NCBI GenBank assembly: GCA_964527995.1
Contig: CAZGRP010000033.1
Coordinates: forward strand, 1 to 42,567
Reading direction: 5' to 3'
Length of the DNA stretch: 42,567 bases
Origin: CAZGRP01 sp964527995
GTDB taxonomy: Bacteria; Zhuqueibacterota; Zhuqueibacteria; Oceanimicrobiales; CAZGRP01
In this document: positions 31,852 through 38,746 of the stretch, in pieces
Layout of the letters: each line of letters opens with the position of its first letter
Numbering within the stretch: the first letter of the stretch is position 1
Notes under the pieces: model-generated
Database searches by the model: none
The model's input: only the letters and a program-made list of their open reading frames with translations
Told to the model about the DNA's origin: nothing
Position numbers and translations under genes: made by a program

Positions 31852-33045
31852 ATGGTCACCTACGATCAGATCGAACAGCTCTTCAGGGTCGAAGTCGACA
31901 AAGGGCTTGTCGCGAGCCTCTATCTGAATACAGACCTGCGGTCGCGGAATGCTGAGGGGCAACGGATCGCCGCCAAGGCGCTGATTTCGCAGCGCCGCCA
32001 GGAAGTGACAACCAAAGAGCTTTCCAGGGAGGAACGGAGTGCCATCCTCGAAGACCTCAGCGACATGCAGAAATTTATCGAGCAGGAGGTCACGGGTCAC
32101 CACGGCTTTCGCGGCCTGGTGGTCGTCGCGTCGCGGCCGCGAGGCCTGTGGCAGGTCTACCGGTTGCCCAGGCCGGTTAAGGATGCCCTGATCATCAATC
32201 GACATCCCTACACCCGGCCTCTCATGGCCATCCTGGACGAGTATCATCGTTACGCCACACTCCTCGTCGATCGCCAGGATGCCCGCCTGTTCGAGCTGTA
32301 TATGGGGGAGATTGTCGAACACGAGCGAGTGTTCGACGAGGTGCCGGGTCAGGTGCGCTTTGCCGGCTGGTACGGGTACGAGGAGCGACGCATCGAGCAT
32401 CACATCGAAGATCATGTACACCGACACTATCGCCGTGTGGCCGGAGTGCTGTTCCGGCACTTCAAGCAGCACCGTTTCGATTACTTGATCCTCGGAGGTC
32501 ACGAAGCCGACCTGCCGGTCTTCGAGAACCATTTGCATCCATACCTGCGGCAACGCCTGGTCGGTCGCTTTCATGCCGAACCGGATCTGAAGGCTACCCC
32601 GATCAACCGGGTGAAGCAGGAAACCTTGCGTATCGAGGCGGAGGTCGAGAGAGAACAAGAGCTGGCGCTCGTTCAGGAAGTGATCGAAAAAGCCAAGGCC
32701 GGTGGGCTGGGCGTTCTCGGTATGGACAGTACGCTTCAGGCTTTGCTGCAAGGTGCCGTTCACACCTTGCTGGTCGACAACGACTGGACACGACCGGGCG
32801 CGGTGTGCCCAAAATGCGGCTACCTGGGTACGACGCCGGGGACTTGCCCGATGTGTGGCTCGGAATTGAGCACCACGGATGACCTTGTGGAGGAAGCGAT
32901 CGAGCTGGCGGTCGAGCGGGGTTCTTTTGTCGAGCATGTGTTCGCCGATTCGCCCCTGAAGAATGAGGGGCACATCGGGGCGCTTCTGCGATTCCGTCCG
33001 ACTTCGGCAGCGGCCGGGCCGGGCACACAGAAAGGAGGCGAGTAG
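31852..33045 (+). CDS. baeRF-type eRF1-like protein with zinc ribbon
   Basis: Predicted cytoplasmic protein of 397 residues related to the bacterial/archaeal eRF1-like (baeRF) families, which are thought to act at stalled ribosomes. N-terminal domain: VASLYLNTDLRSRNAEGQRIAAKALI. Middle domain: VLVDRQDARLFELYMGEIVEHE-type sequence, then PGQVRFAGWYGYEERRIEHHIEDHVHRHYRRVAG in pieces, the position of the release-factor core. The C-terminal domain is alpha/beta, with HTLLVDNDWTRPGAVCPKCGY...CPMCG forming a Cys4 zinc ribbon. ATG at 31852 lies eight bases after AGGGAGG; the in-frame ATG at 31846 is too close to it. It ends four bases before the sigma-factor gene, so the two are co-translated. A role in peptide release or ribosome rescue is inferred from the family. 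Confidence 0.85.
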   Translation: MVTYDQIEQLFRVEVDKGLVASLYLNTDLRSRNAEGQRIAAKALISQRRQEVTTKELSREERSAILEDLSDMQKFIEQEVTGHHGFRGLVVVASRPRGLWQVYRLPRPVKDALIINRHPYTRPLMAILDEYHRYATLLVDRQDARLFELYMGEIVEHERVFDEVPGQVRFAGWYGYEERRIEHHIEDHVHRHYRRVAGVLFRHFKQHRFDYLILGGHEADLPVFENHLHPYLRQRLVGRFHAEPDLKATPINRVKQETLRIEAEVEREQELALVQEVIEKAKAGGLGVLGMDSTLQALLQGAVHTLLVDNDWTRPGAVCPKCGYLGTTPGTCPMCGSELSTTDDLVEEAIELAVERGSFVEHVFADSPLKNEGHIGALLRFRPTSAAAGPGTQKGGE

Positions 33046-33049
33046 AGGC

Positions 33050-33901
33050 GTGGACACCAAGAACGTTTCCGAGCAAACCGCATCCCAGCGGTTCTCAGAG
33101 TACTTCGAGATCCTGCAGAGGCATCTGCCGATGTTGTTCAACTTCGTCGGCAGAGAGCTGCGGTTTCTTCACAACATCGGGGCACTGGCTGGCTCGGAGA
33201 TCACCACCCGCGACATCGTCGATGAGGTGTGCGCCGTGGCACTGCGGCGCTGGGATGGGAAGCCTGACTACCTCGATGTCGACTCCTGGTTGAAAAAACT
33301 GACACTACAGGTGCTGCGCACCTACGTGCCGCCTCGGCCGGAGCGGCATGCGGAGTCGATCGAGCAGCCCGTGCCCAAAGAGGACATGGCTACTCTTGAT
33401 TTTGATTCCGAGATCTACGAGTTCTATGAGCCCGACGAGGAGCTCAGGCTGGAAGACCTGATCCCCGACGTCAACGCCAGGACTCCTGAGGAGATCGTCA
33501 ACCAGGTTGAGTTCGAAACCTGGCTCTACGGCCTGCTTCGTAATCTCCCAGCCGAAGACCGTGACTCCTTCACGTTCCACTATATCGAAGGGCGGCCAGC
33601 AGCGGAGGTCGCCCGCATGACCGGGCTGCCCACTCAGGAGGTGAAAGAGAGGGCTGAACGCACCAGGCAATATCTCCTGTCCCGCATCGATGAGTACGAC
33701 CCGGAGTTGCGGCGCCAGGCGGAGGCGCGGGCCTTGCCCACGCACCGGCCCAGGATTTTCGCGCCCGAGGAGATGCCGGAAGGATATGTGGAAGACCTGC
33801 GCGCTCGATTAAGCCTGGTTTGGGAAGAGATCGAGAGCGAGCGCGACCGTCGCTCTGAGAAGGGCGGCAGCGGGCAGCGCGCGGCGGAGCAGACCGAATG
33901 A
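33050..33901 (+). CDS. sigma-70 family RNA polymerase sigma factor (divergent)
   Basis: Predicted sigma factor of 283 residues. Residues about 13-95 look like region 2 (RFSEYFEILQRHLPMLFNFVGRE ... RDIVDEVCAVALRRW ... DVDSWLKKLTLQVLR). Residues 154-213 look like region 4 (WLYGLLRNLPAEDRDSFTFHYIEGRPAAEVARMTGLPTQEVKERAERTRQYLLSRI in pieces). A very acidic segment (about 110-150) lies between them, and a 70-residue charged C-terminal tail follows region 4, both longer than in typical ECF sigma factors. GTG at 33050 has AAAGGAGG about 11 bases upstream. It overlaps the following M50 protease gene by four bases. No anti-sigma factor is evident, so the protease or baeRF partner may control it (inference). 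Confidence 0.8.
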   Translation: MDTKNVSEQTASQRFSEYFEILQRHLPMLFNFVGRELRFLHNIGALAGSEITTRDIVDEVCAVALRRWDGKPDYLDVDSWLKKLTLQVLRTYVPPRPERHAESIEQPVPKEDMATLDFDSEIYEFYEPDEELRLEDLIPDVNARTPEEIVNQVEFETWLYGLLRNLPAEDRDSFTFHYIEGRPAAEVARMTGLPTQEVKERAERTRQYLLSRIDEYDPELRRQAEARALPTHRPRIFAPEEMPEGYVEDLRARLSLVWEEIESERDRRSEKGGSGQRAAEQTE

Positions 33902-35010
33902 ACGAAGTTCGCTGGTCGTGGCGGATCGGCCGGGTGCTCGGCATACAGATCCGCGTCCACGTGATTTTCGTGCTGCTGCTTCTTTTTGTCGGCTATTCCA
34001 GCTACGTCGGTGGCGGGTTGAAGGCGGCAGGCGGCGCCATGCTCTTCTTCCTGTCGATCTTCGCCTTCGTCCTCCTGCACGAGCTGGGGCATTGCGTGGC
34101 GGCCATGCGCTTCGGAGTGCGTGTCATCGACATTTCGCTGCTGCCGATCGGAGGGCTGGCCAGGCTGTCGTCGCTGCCGGAAGAGCCGCGCAAAGAGGTG
34201 ATCATTGCCCTTGCCGGTCCAGCGGTCAACTTCGTGTCCGCTTCGGCGCTGTGGTTGGTGGCCTGGGTTGCCGGCGTCTCTCTGAGCTGGCACGCCTTCT
34301 CGCTGAACGGCGATCACTTTCTCGTCGGCTTGTTCTGGGTGAACCTGCTGATGGCCACCTTCAACCTGGTGCCGGCCTTTCCTATGGACGGCGGCCGCGT
34401 TTTGCGGGGGCTGCTTGCGATGCGCCTCGACTATGGCCGGGCCACACACACCGCGGTGAACGTCGGGCAGACCATTGCCGTGGTGTTCAGCTTCGTAGGG
34501 CTGTTCTACAACTGGTGGCTGATCCTGATTGCGGTCTTCATCTTCATGAGCGCCGCCGGTGAGGAGCGACTGGTGCGTGCTCGCGGTAGTCTCCACGGCA
34601 TCCCGGCCAGCCGTGTGATGTCGACTGAGTTCACCGTTCTCGACGCCAGCGAGACCCTTCGCCGGGCCGCCGAGCACTGCTACCTCGGCTGCCGCGGTGA
34701 CTTCCCGGTGGTACGGGGCGGCCGGCTGGTCGGCGTCATCACCCGCAGGCAATTGCTTGCGGGTCTGCATGAGCATGGCATGGATGCCCCTGTCGCCGAG
34801 ATCATGGAGCCGGAGGCTATCTGTGCGGCTCCGACGACGGAGTTGAGCGAGATCTACAGCCGGATGGCTGCCAGCGGCATCGAGGCAGTGCCGGTGGTCG
34901 AAGACGGCCGCATCGTCGGCATGCTCGCTCTTGAGGATGTGGGGCGCTACGTGCTGCAGGCTCTGGCGCCGCAGAAGCAGCCTGAACCGATGCGCAGAAC
35001 GTCACCCTGA
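33898..35010 (+). CDS. M50 site-2-type protease with CBS domains
   Basis: Predicted inner-membrane zinc protease of 370 residues. Several membrane helices carry the HELGH motif at 61-65 and the third ligand in FNLVPAFPMDGGRVLRG (Asp164), as in S2P/SpoIVFB-like enzymes. PIGGLARL and ALAGPAVNF are also family hallmarks. The C-terminal part (about 230-360) holds two CBS domains that probably sense adenine nucleotides. Such proteases cut membrane or membrane-proximal proteins. The ATG lies in the stop of the sigma-factor gene (ATGA), so the two are translationally coupled. Cleavage of a sigma-factor regulator or the sigma factor itself is a reasonable guess but not shown. Confidence 0.95.
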   Translation: MNEVRWSWRIGRVLGIQIRVHVIFVLLLLFVGYSSYVGGGLKAAGGAMLFFLSIFAFVLLHELGHCVAAMRFGVRVIDISLLPIGGLARLSSLPEEPRKEVIIALAGPAVNFVSASALWLVAWVAGVSLSWHAFSLNGDHFLVGLFWVNLLMATFNLVPAFPMDGGRVLRGLLAMRLDYGRATHTAVNVGQTIAVVFSFVGLFYNWWLILIAVFIFMSAAGEERLVRARGSLHGIPASRVMSTEFTVLDASETLRRAAEHCYLGCRGDFPVVRGGRLVGVITRRQLLAGLHEHGMDAPVAEIMEPEAICAAPTTELSEIYSRMAASGIEAVPVVEDGRIVGMLALEDVGRYVLQALAPQKQPEPMRRTSP

Positions 35011-35106
35011 CCGGGCGCGGGTGCTTTGTTCTTGGCGGCACCGCCGGAAAGGTGGTGCGCCACGCTGACTGTCCCGTGCCGACTGTCAAACTCCACGTGA
35101 GGCCTA

Positions 35107-35784
35107 ATGAGCAATCTGAAGACAACGAGAAAAGCGGCTTCCCGGCGGGCACAGCGCACCGCGTCGCCACGCCTGGAAACCAGTCTCGACCGCATCTGCA
35201 GCGAGGAGCGCAGAGTCAATCCGGATGTCCTGCGCGCCGTCATCGAACTGGCGATCGAGATCGCCCGCGAGGGGCGGGAGGGACGCAAAGTGGGCACCAT
35301 GTTCGTCGTCGGCGACGAAGCCAACGTCCTGGCGCTCTCTCGGCCTCTCATCCTCGACCCTCTGTACGGGCATGATCCGGAATCGAAACTCATCGACGAT
35401 CCCAATGTGCGCGAGACGATCAAAGAGCTTTCCCAGCTCGACGGCGCTTTCATCATTTCCAACGACGGTGTTGTGGTCTCCGCCGCCCGCTACATCGACG
35501 CTCAAAGCCATGGTGTCCGGCTGCCTCTCGGACTGGGAAGCCGCCACATGGCTGCGGCTTCGATTACGCGCGACACCGACGCGGTTGCCGTGGTGGTCTC
35601 GGAAAGTTCCGTGGTGCGGGTTTTCGATGACGGCAAGCTCGTTGCCGAAATCATCCCGGAACTGTGGCTTTTTCATCGGGTCAGCTCGCACATCGCCGGC
35701 GGTACGGTTGAAGAAATCCAGGAAGAGAACATTGCGGTGATTTCCGAGGAAAAAGACGCGGCAGGCCGACTGTCGACGGAATGA
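35107..35784 (+). CDS. DisA_N-domain diadenylate cyclase
   Basis: Predicted soluble protein of 225 residues with a DisA-N (DAC) domain from about 40 to 185. The domain makes c-di-AMP from two ATP in known members. The DGA motif is intact (Asp112-Gly113-Ala114 in LDGAFIISNDG). The second motif reads GLGSRHMAAA, so the usual RHR is RHM (146-148). AISITRDTDAVAVVVSESS-type sequence follows as in the family. No membrane segment or DNA-binding domain is seen, unlike CdaA or DisA. It starts 96 bases after the M50/CBS gene on the same strand. Whether the Met substitution affects activity is unknown. Confidence 0.88.
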   Translation: MSNLKTTRKAASRRAQRTASPRLETSLDRICSEERRVNPDVLRAVIELAIEIAREGREGRKVGTMFVVGDEANVLALSRPLILDPLYGHDPESKLIDDPNVRETIKELSQLDGAFIISNDGVVVSAARYIDAQSHGVRLPLGLGSRHMAAASITRDTDAVAVVVSESSVVRVFDDGKLVAEIIPELWLFHRVSSHIAGGTVEEIQEENIAVISEEKDAAGRLSTE

Positions 35785-35861
35785 TTCCGAGCCGGGATCG
35801 ACTGCTGGTCAGCGAAGGCAGTATCACATCATTACGGAACGCAGGAACGGAGGAATCGCGA

Positions 35862-36029
35862 ATGACTCTGATGCGGGTTTTTGCCTGGCTGGTCGTAGCG
35901 CCGGGGTTGCTTGTTGCTTTCCTGCTGATCGCCTACCTTATGTGGCCGATGGCCCTGCTGATTGTCGCCGGTATGGTTTGGGCCTGGCTTCGCCGGCTGT
36001 CGGGCGGCCGAAGGTTGCAGGCGGCTTGA
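35862..36029 (+). CDS. small two-helix membrane protein
   Basis: Short open frame of 55 codons with a good Shine-Dalgarno (GGAGG, about nine bases before the ATG at 35862). It encodes MTLMRVFAWLVVAPGLLVAF, then a second hydrophobic stretch around LLIAYLMWPMALLIVAGMVW, and a basic tail (RRLSGGRRLQ). No family is recognised. It follows the diadenylate cyclase by 77 bases and precedes a terminator hairpin, so it may be the last gene of that operon. Confidence 0.5.
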   Translation: MTLMRVFAWLVVAPGLLVAFLLIAYLMWPMALLIVAGMVWAWLRRLSGGRRLQAA

Positions 36030-36109
36030 TGCCGCCCGCCGGTCTCTACCCGTCCGTTTCGTCATTGCCACGCCGAGCGAATCGGCGCGATCGTCCCCTC
36101 CACAGTGAA

Positions 36110-36142
36110 AAGGCCCCGCCGGCCCTTGTCCGGCGAGGCCTT
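36110..36142. terminator. bidirectional terminator hairpin
   Basis: AAGGCCCCGCCGG (36110-36122) pairs with CCGGCGAGGCCTT (36130-36142): a 13-bp stem with one mismatch and a 7-base loop. A-rich sequence precedes it and TT follows, so it can serve both the plus-strand operon ending at 36029 and the minus-strand gene ending at 36172. Confidence 0.75.
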
Positions 36143-36171
36143 CCTCGGGTCAACTGCCGCTCGAACAGCGG

Positions 36172-36852
36172 TCACTTCATGTAAACGGTCAGGCCTGCAC
36201 CCAGTCCCAGGAAGCCCTGGTTACCGAAATCGCTACCGAACTTCTCCTCGTCTTTCGAGAAAACGTAGTTGTACCTTCCTGCCGCGAACACTGCGAGCCT
36301 GTCCGTTACCCTGTACTCGAGGCCAGCCCCGGCGTTGAGACCGAAGCTCGTCTTCCGGAACTCCTGGCCATTCCGCAACGCTGGGTCACCCGTGACACCC
36401 TTCTGGGTAATGCGCCACGGATAGAGCCCGAAACCGCCCTGAAGGTACGGATTCAGCCGCCTGCTTCTGAGTGCAGGACCGAGGTGGTAGGTCGCGTTCA
36501 AGGTGATCTGAGGCATCACCCAGGCCGGGTTTTCACCGAACTCGGCGCGATGCTCCGGCTCGAACTTCATCCAGCCGAAATCGAAGGTGCCGTCGAGTCC
36601 GAAGGAACGGCTCAACCGATAACGGAGGGCCAGCCCGAAATCGGGACCGAGCTGGAGAACATCGGTGGTTTTCTCCGCCTGGGTCAGAGAGCCGTGGATC
36701 GCCGTATAGGCCTTGGTCCACAGCGAGACGCCAAAGGTATTATACTCCGGCATCATCTCCTGGCCCGTGGGAATTTCTTCCTGGGCACTGGTAGCGGCGA
36801 CGAAGAACAGCAGACTGAAAAGGACTCCGCCTACGATCAAACTGCGTCGCAT
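36172..36852 (-). CDS. outer-membrane beta-barrel protein (OmpA/OMP_b-brl-like)
   Basis: Predicted small outer-membrane porin-like barrel of 226 residues. The signal peptide is MRRSLIVGGVLFSLLFFVAATSAQ. The mature part shows alternating strands such as FGLALRYRLSRSFGLDGTFDFG, NATYHLGPAL, LNPYLQGGFGLYPW, FGLNAGAGLEYRVTDRLAVFAAGRYNYVF and FLGLGAGLTVYMK, the style of OmpW/OMP_b-brl proteins of eight strands. AAAGGAGGTGAGG precedes the ATG. A sigma-54-like element (36943-36958) and three evenly spaced dyads (37065-37157) lie upstream, beside the gene of an NtrC-type regulator that may control it (inference). Ligand or function is unknown. Confidence 0.88.
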   Translation of the reverse strand: MRRSLIVGGVLFSLLFFVAATSAQEEIPTGQEMMPEYNTFGVSLWTKAYTAIHGSLTQAEKTTDVLQLGPDFGLALRYRLSRSFGLDGTFDFGWMKFEPEHRAEFGENPAWVMPQITLNATYHLGPALRSRRLNPYLQGGFGLYPWRITQKGVTGDPALRNGQEFRKTSFGLNAGAGLEYRVTDRLAVFAAGRYNYVFSKDEEKFGSDFGNQGFLGLGAGLTVYMK

Positions 36853-36942
36853 TCTACCTCACCTCCTTTGGGCAAAACGCTTCTCCGTCGCGGTTTTCGC
36901 TTCGCAGTGTTCACGCTTTTGCCCCATACCTCACGGGAGAGA

Positions 36943-36958
36943 TACAAAGGCTGTGCCA
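36943..36958 (-). promoter_or_regulatory. sigma-54-like promoter of the outer-membrane protein gene
   Basis: On the minus strand TGGCACAGCCTTTGTA: perfect -24 element and correct ten-base spacing, but GT instead of GC at -12. The start of transcription would be near 36932, giving a leader of about 80 bases. Confidence 0.45.
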
Positions 36959-37064
36959 GCAAGGGCCAGAGTGGCATCCATGTAATTTCAAGTAAATCAA
37001 AACGATAACATGCGCTGGGAAGGGGGGCCGCTATGAGAGAAAAGCGAAGTGGCTGGCAGAAGCT

Positions 37065-37158
37065 TGCAGCAGGTGCACAGCCAGCGGGTCCCGGTGGCGA
37101 GGCTATGCAGAAATTGCATGCCATCGCGCACGGGGCGATGAGCATGCAGCATTTGCAT
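37065..37158 (-). promoter_or_regulatory. array of three TGCA-N5-TGCA dyads (candidate enhancer)
   Basis: Dyad cores occur at 37065-37077 (TGCA-GCAGG-TGCA), 37105-37119 (ATGCA-GAAAT-TGCAT) and 37144-37158 (ATGCA-GCATT-TGCAT). Their centres are spaced 41 and 39 bases apart, near four helical turns, and lie at about -139, -180 and -219 from the inferred transcription start. The last two also match as an 18-bp direct repeat (15 of 18 bases). Confidence 0.6.
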
Positions 37159-37171
37159 GGCGCGTCCCGGA

Positions 37172-38521
37172 CTACTGCAGTCCGTATTCTTTCAGTTTTG
37201 CATGGATGGTCCTCACTCCGATACCCAGCATCCTGGCGGCGCGGGTCTTGTTGCCACTGGCTGCTTCCAGCGTCCGCAAGATGGCCTCTTTCTTGATTTC
37301 CTCCATCGAGACGCCGACGGGAATGATAATTCGGCCGCGGTCGCGGTGGTTGAGAATGGCCGGAGGGAGCTGGCTGGGTTCGATGACGGGCGTGCGGCTG
37401 AGAACGACACATCGTTCGATGCAGTTTTCAAGCTCGCGCACATTGCCGGGCCAGTCGTATCTCATCAGCAGTTCCATTGCTTTGGGCGAGATCGACATGG
37501 CTGGTCGATGGTTTTCGCGGGTGTACTTGTCGAGGAAATGTTCCACAAGCAGCGGGATGTCTTCGCGGCGCTCACGCAGTGCGGGTATTTCGATGGGTAC
37601 GACGTTGAGTCGGTAATACAGATCCTGGCGAAACCGCTTTTCGGTCACCAGTGAGAAGAGGTCGCTGTTGGTTGCAGCGATGACGCGCACATCCACCTTG
37701 ATGGTGACCGTGCCGCCGACGCGCTGGAACTCACCTTCCTGGAGCACGCGCAGCAAGCGAGCCTGCGTGTGCGGGGTCATGTCTCCAACCTCATCGAGGA
37801 AGATGGTGCCGCGGTTGGCTACCTCGAACAGTCCCTTTTTCTGGGTGACAGCGCCGGTGAACGCCCCGCGCTCGTGGCCGAACAGCTCGCTTTCGATAAT
37901 GCTCTCGGCCAACGAGGCGCAACTGAACTTGATCAGCGGGCCGCCGCTGCGCCGGCTGTGGCGGTGGATGGCCTCGGCGATGAGCTCCTTGCCGGTACCG
38001 CTCTCCCCCATAATCAACACCGTGGCGTTGCTGGGTGCCACCTGATGCACGAGCTGAAGGATCTCGCGGATCTTCTGGCTGCGACCGATAATGGGCCGGC
38101 CGCCGAGTTCCTCCGCAAGGGTCGATGGCCGCCGCCAGCTGCGCTGCTCTTGCGCTCGACCAGCCAGAATGTGGCCGACGCGCTGCTGCAGTTGCTGTGG
38201 GTCGAGCGGCTTGACCAGGAAGGTTTCAGCACCCTGTTTGATCGCCTCGACCGCTTTGTCGATGCCGCCTATCTCTGCGAGCACGATAACGGGCGCTGCC
38301 TCGGAGGTGCGCCGCACCCGCTGGAGCAAGTCAAAGACATCCGCATTCGGGGAATCCAGGTCGGCAATGACGAGATCCACCGGCTCCGTTCTCAAGCATT
38401 GCGCCGCTTCGTGCGCGGTGTGAGCCACCAGAAGTTCGTGGCCGTTCCGGCGCAGGTACCGGTACAGCCACTCCGAGATCGACCGGTCCTCGCCGACCAC
38501 AAGAACGTGCGATTTGGCCAT
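37172..38521 (-). CDS. NtrC-type sigma-54 response regulator
   Basis: Cytoplasmic response regulator and enhancer-binding protein of 449 residues. The receiver domain (about 4-120) has the acidic pair Glu11/Asp12, phospho-acceptor Asp54 (VIADLDSPN) and Lys104 (FLVKP). The usual Thr/Ser switch position reads Ala82 (VIVLAEIG). The AAA+ domain has GESGTGKE at 172-179, GAFTGA at 219-224 and GTIFLDEVGDM near 238-248. The Fis-type helix-turn-helix at the end reads NKTRAARMLGIGVRTIHAKL. ATG at 38521 starts the receiver; the longer open frame to 38626 is not supported. No histidine kinase is adjacent. The dyad array just beyond its 3' end could be its target (inference). Confidence 0.94.
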   Translation of the reverse strand: MAKSHVLVVGEDRSISEWLYRYLRRNGHELLVAHTAHEAAQCLRTEPVDLVIADLDSPNADVFDLLQRVRRTSEAAPVIVLAEIGGIDKAVEAIKQGAETFLVKPLDPQQLQQRVGHILAGRAQEQRSWRRPSTLAEELGGRPIIGRSQKIREILQLVHQVAPSNATVLIMGESGTGKELIAEAIHRHSRRSGGPLIKFSCASLAESIIESELFGHERGAFTGAVTQKKGLFEVANRGTIFLDEVGDMTPHTQARLLRVLQEGEFQRVGGTVTIKVDVRVIAATNSDLFSLVTEKRFRQDLYYRLNVVPIEIPALRERREDIPLLVEHFLDKYTRENHRPAMSISPKAMELLMRYDWPGNVRELENCIERCVVLSRTPVIEPSQLPPAILNHRDRGRIIIPVGVSMEEIKKEAILRTLEAASGNKTRAARMLGIGVRTIHAKLKEYGLQ

Positions 38522-38691
38522 TGCACCAGTGCCCTCGATCGGATAAGTCGATTCGGTCACTCGTTTCCCACGGGTGGGGAAAGAACCGTGTGAACGCTGA
38601 CGCGAAACCGCGAGGTACGGCCGCACGGGCGTCGTACGAGTGGCGATACCGCCGGCAGCCGTACCGACTAAGATAATGACGACAAGGGGGC

Positions 38692-38723
38692 GCGGGTTCC
38701 GCTGTGGATGGCAGCGAACCCGC
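38692..38723 (-). terminator. terminator hairpin after the acetolactate synthase gene
   Basis: GCGGGTTCCGCTG (38692-38704) pairs with CAGCGAACCCGC (38712-38723): a 12-bp stem with one bulged base and a 7-base loop. On the minus strand it is followed by CCCCCTTGTCGTCATTATCTT, moderately T-rich in pieces, about 25 bases after the synthase stop. Confidence 0.6.
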
Positions 38724-38746
38724 CGTGCACGACGTCGAATCCGGGC

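Larger units (their letters stand above)
36853..37171 (-). promoter_or_regulatory. regulatory region of the outer-membrane protein gene
   Basis: This 319-base gene-free region contains, reading upstream from the gene, a Shine-Dalgarno, a sigma-54-like promoter (36943-36958) and three TGCA-N5-TGCA dyads (37065-37077, 37105-37119, 37144-37158). It ends at the stop of the response-regulator gene. Confidence 0.6.

Noticed and set aside
30345..31859. 504-codon minus-strand open frame
   Set aside because: It covers the ferritin-like and DUF4837 genes in antisense; those have Shine-Dalgarno sites, a signal peptide and family motifs, the antisense frame has none.
31591..33141. 516-codon minus-strand open frame
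   Set aside because: Antisense shadow of the baeRF-like gene, arising from GC-rich third positions.
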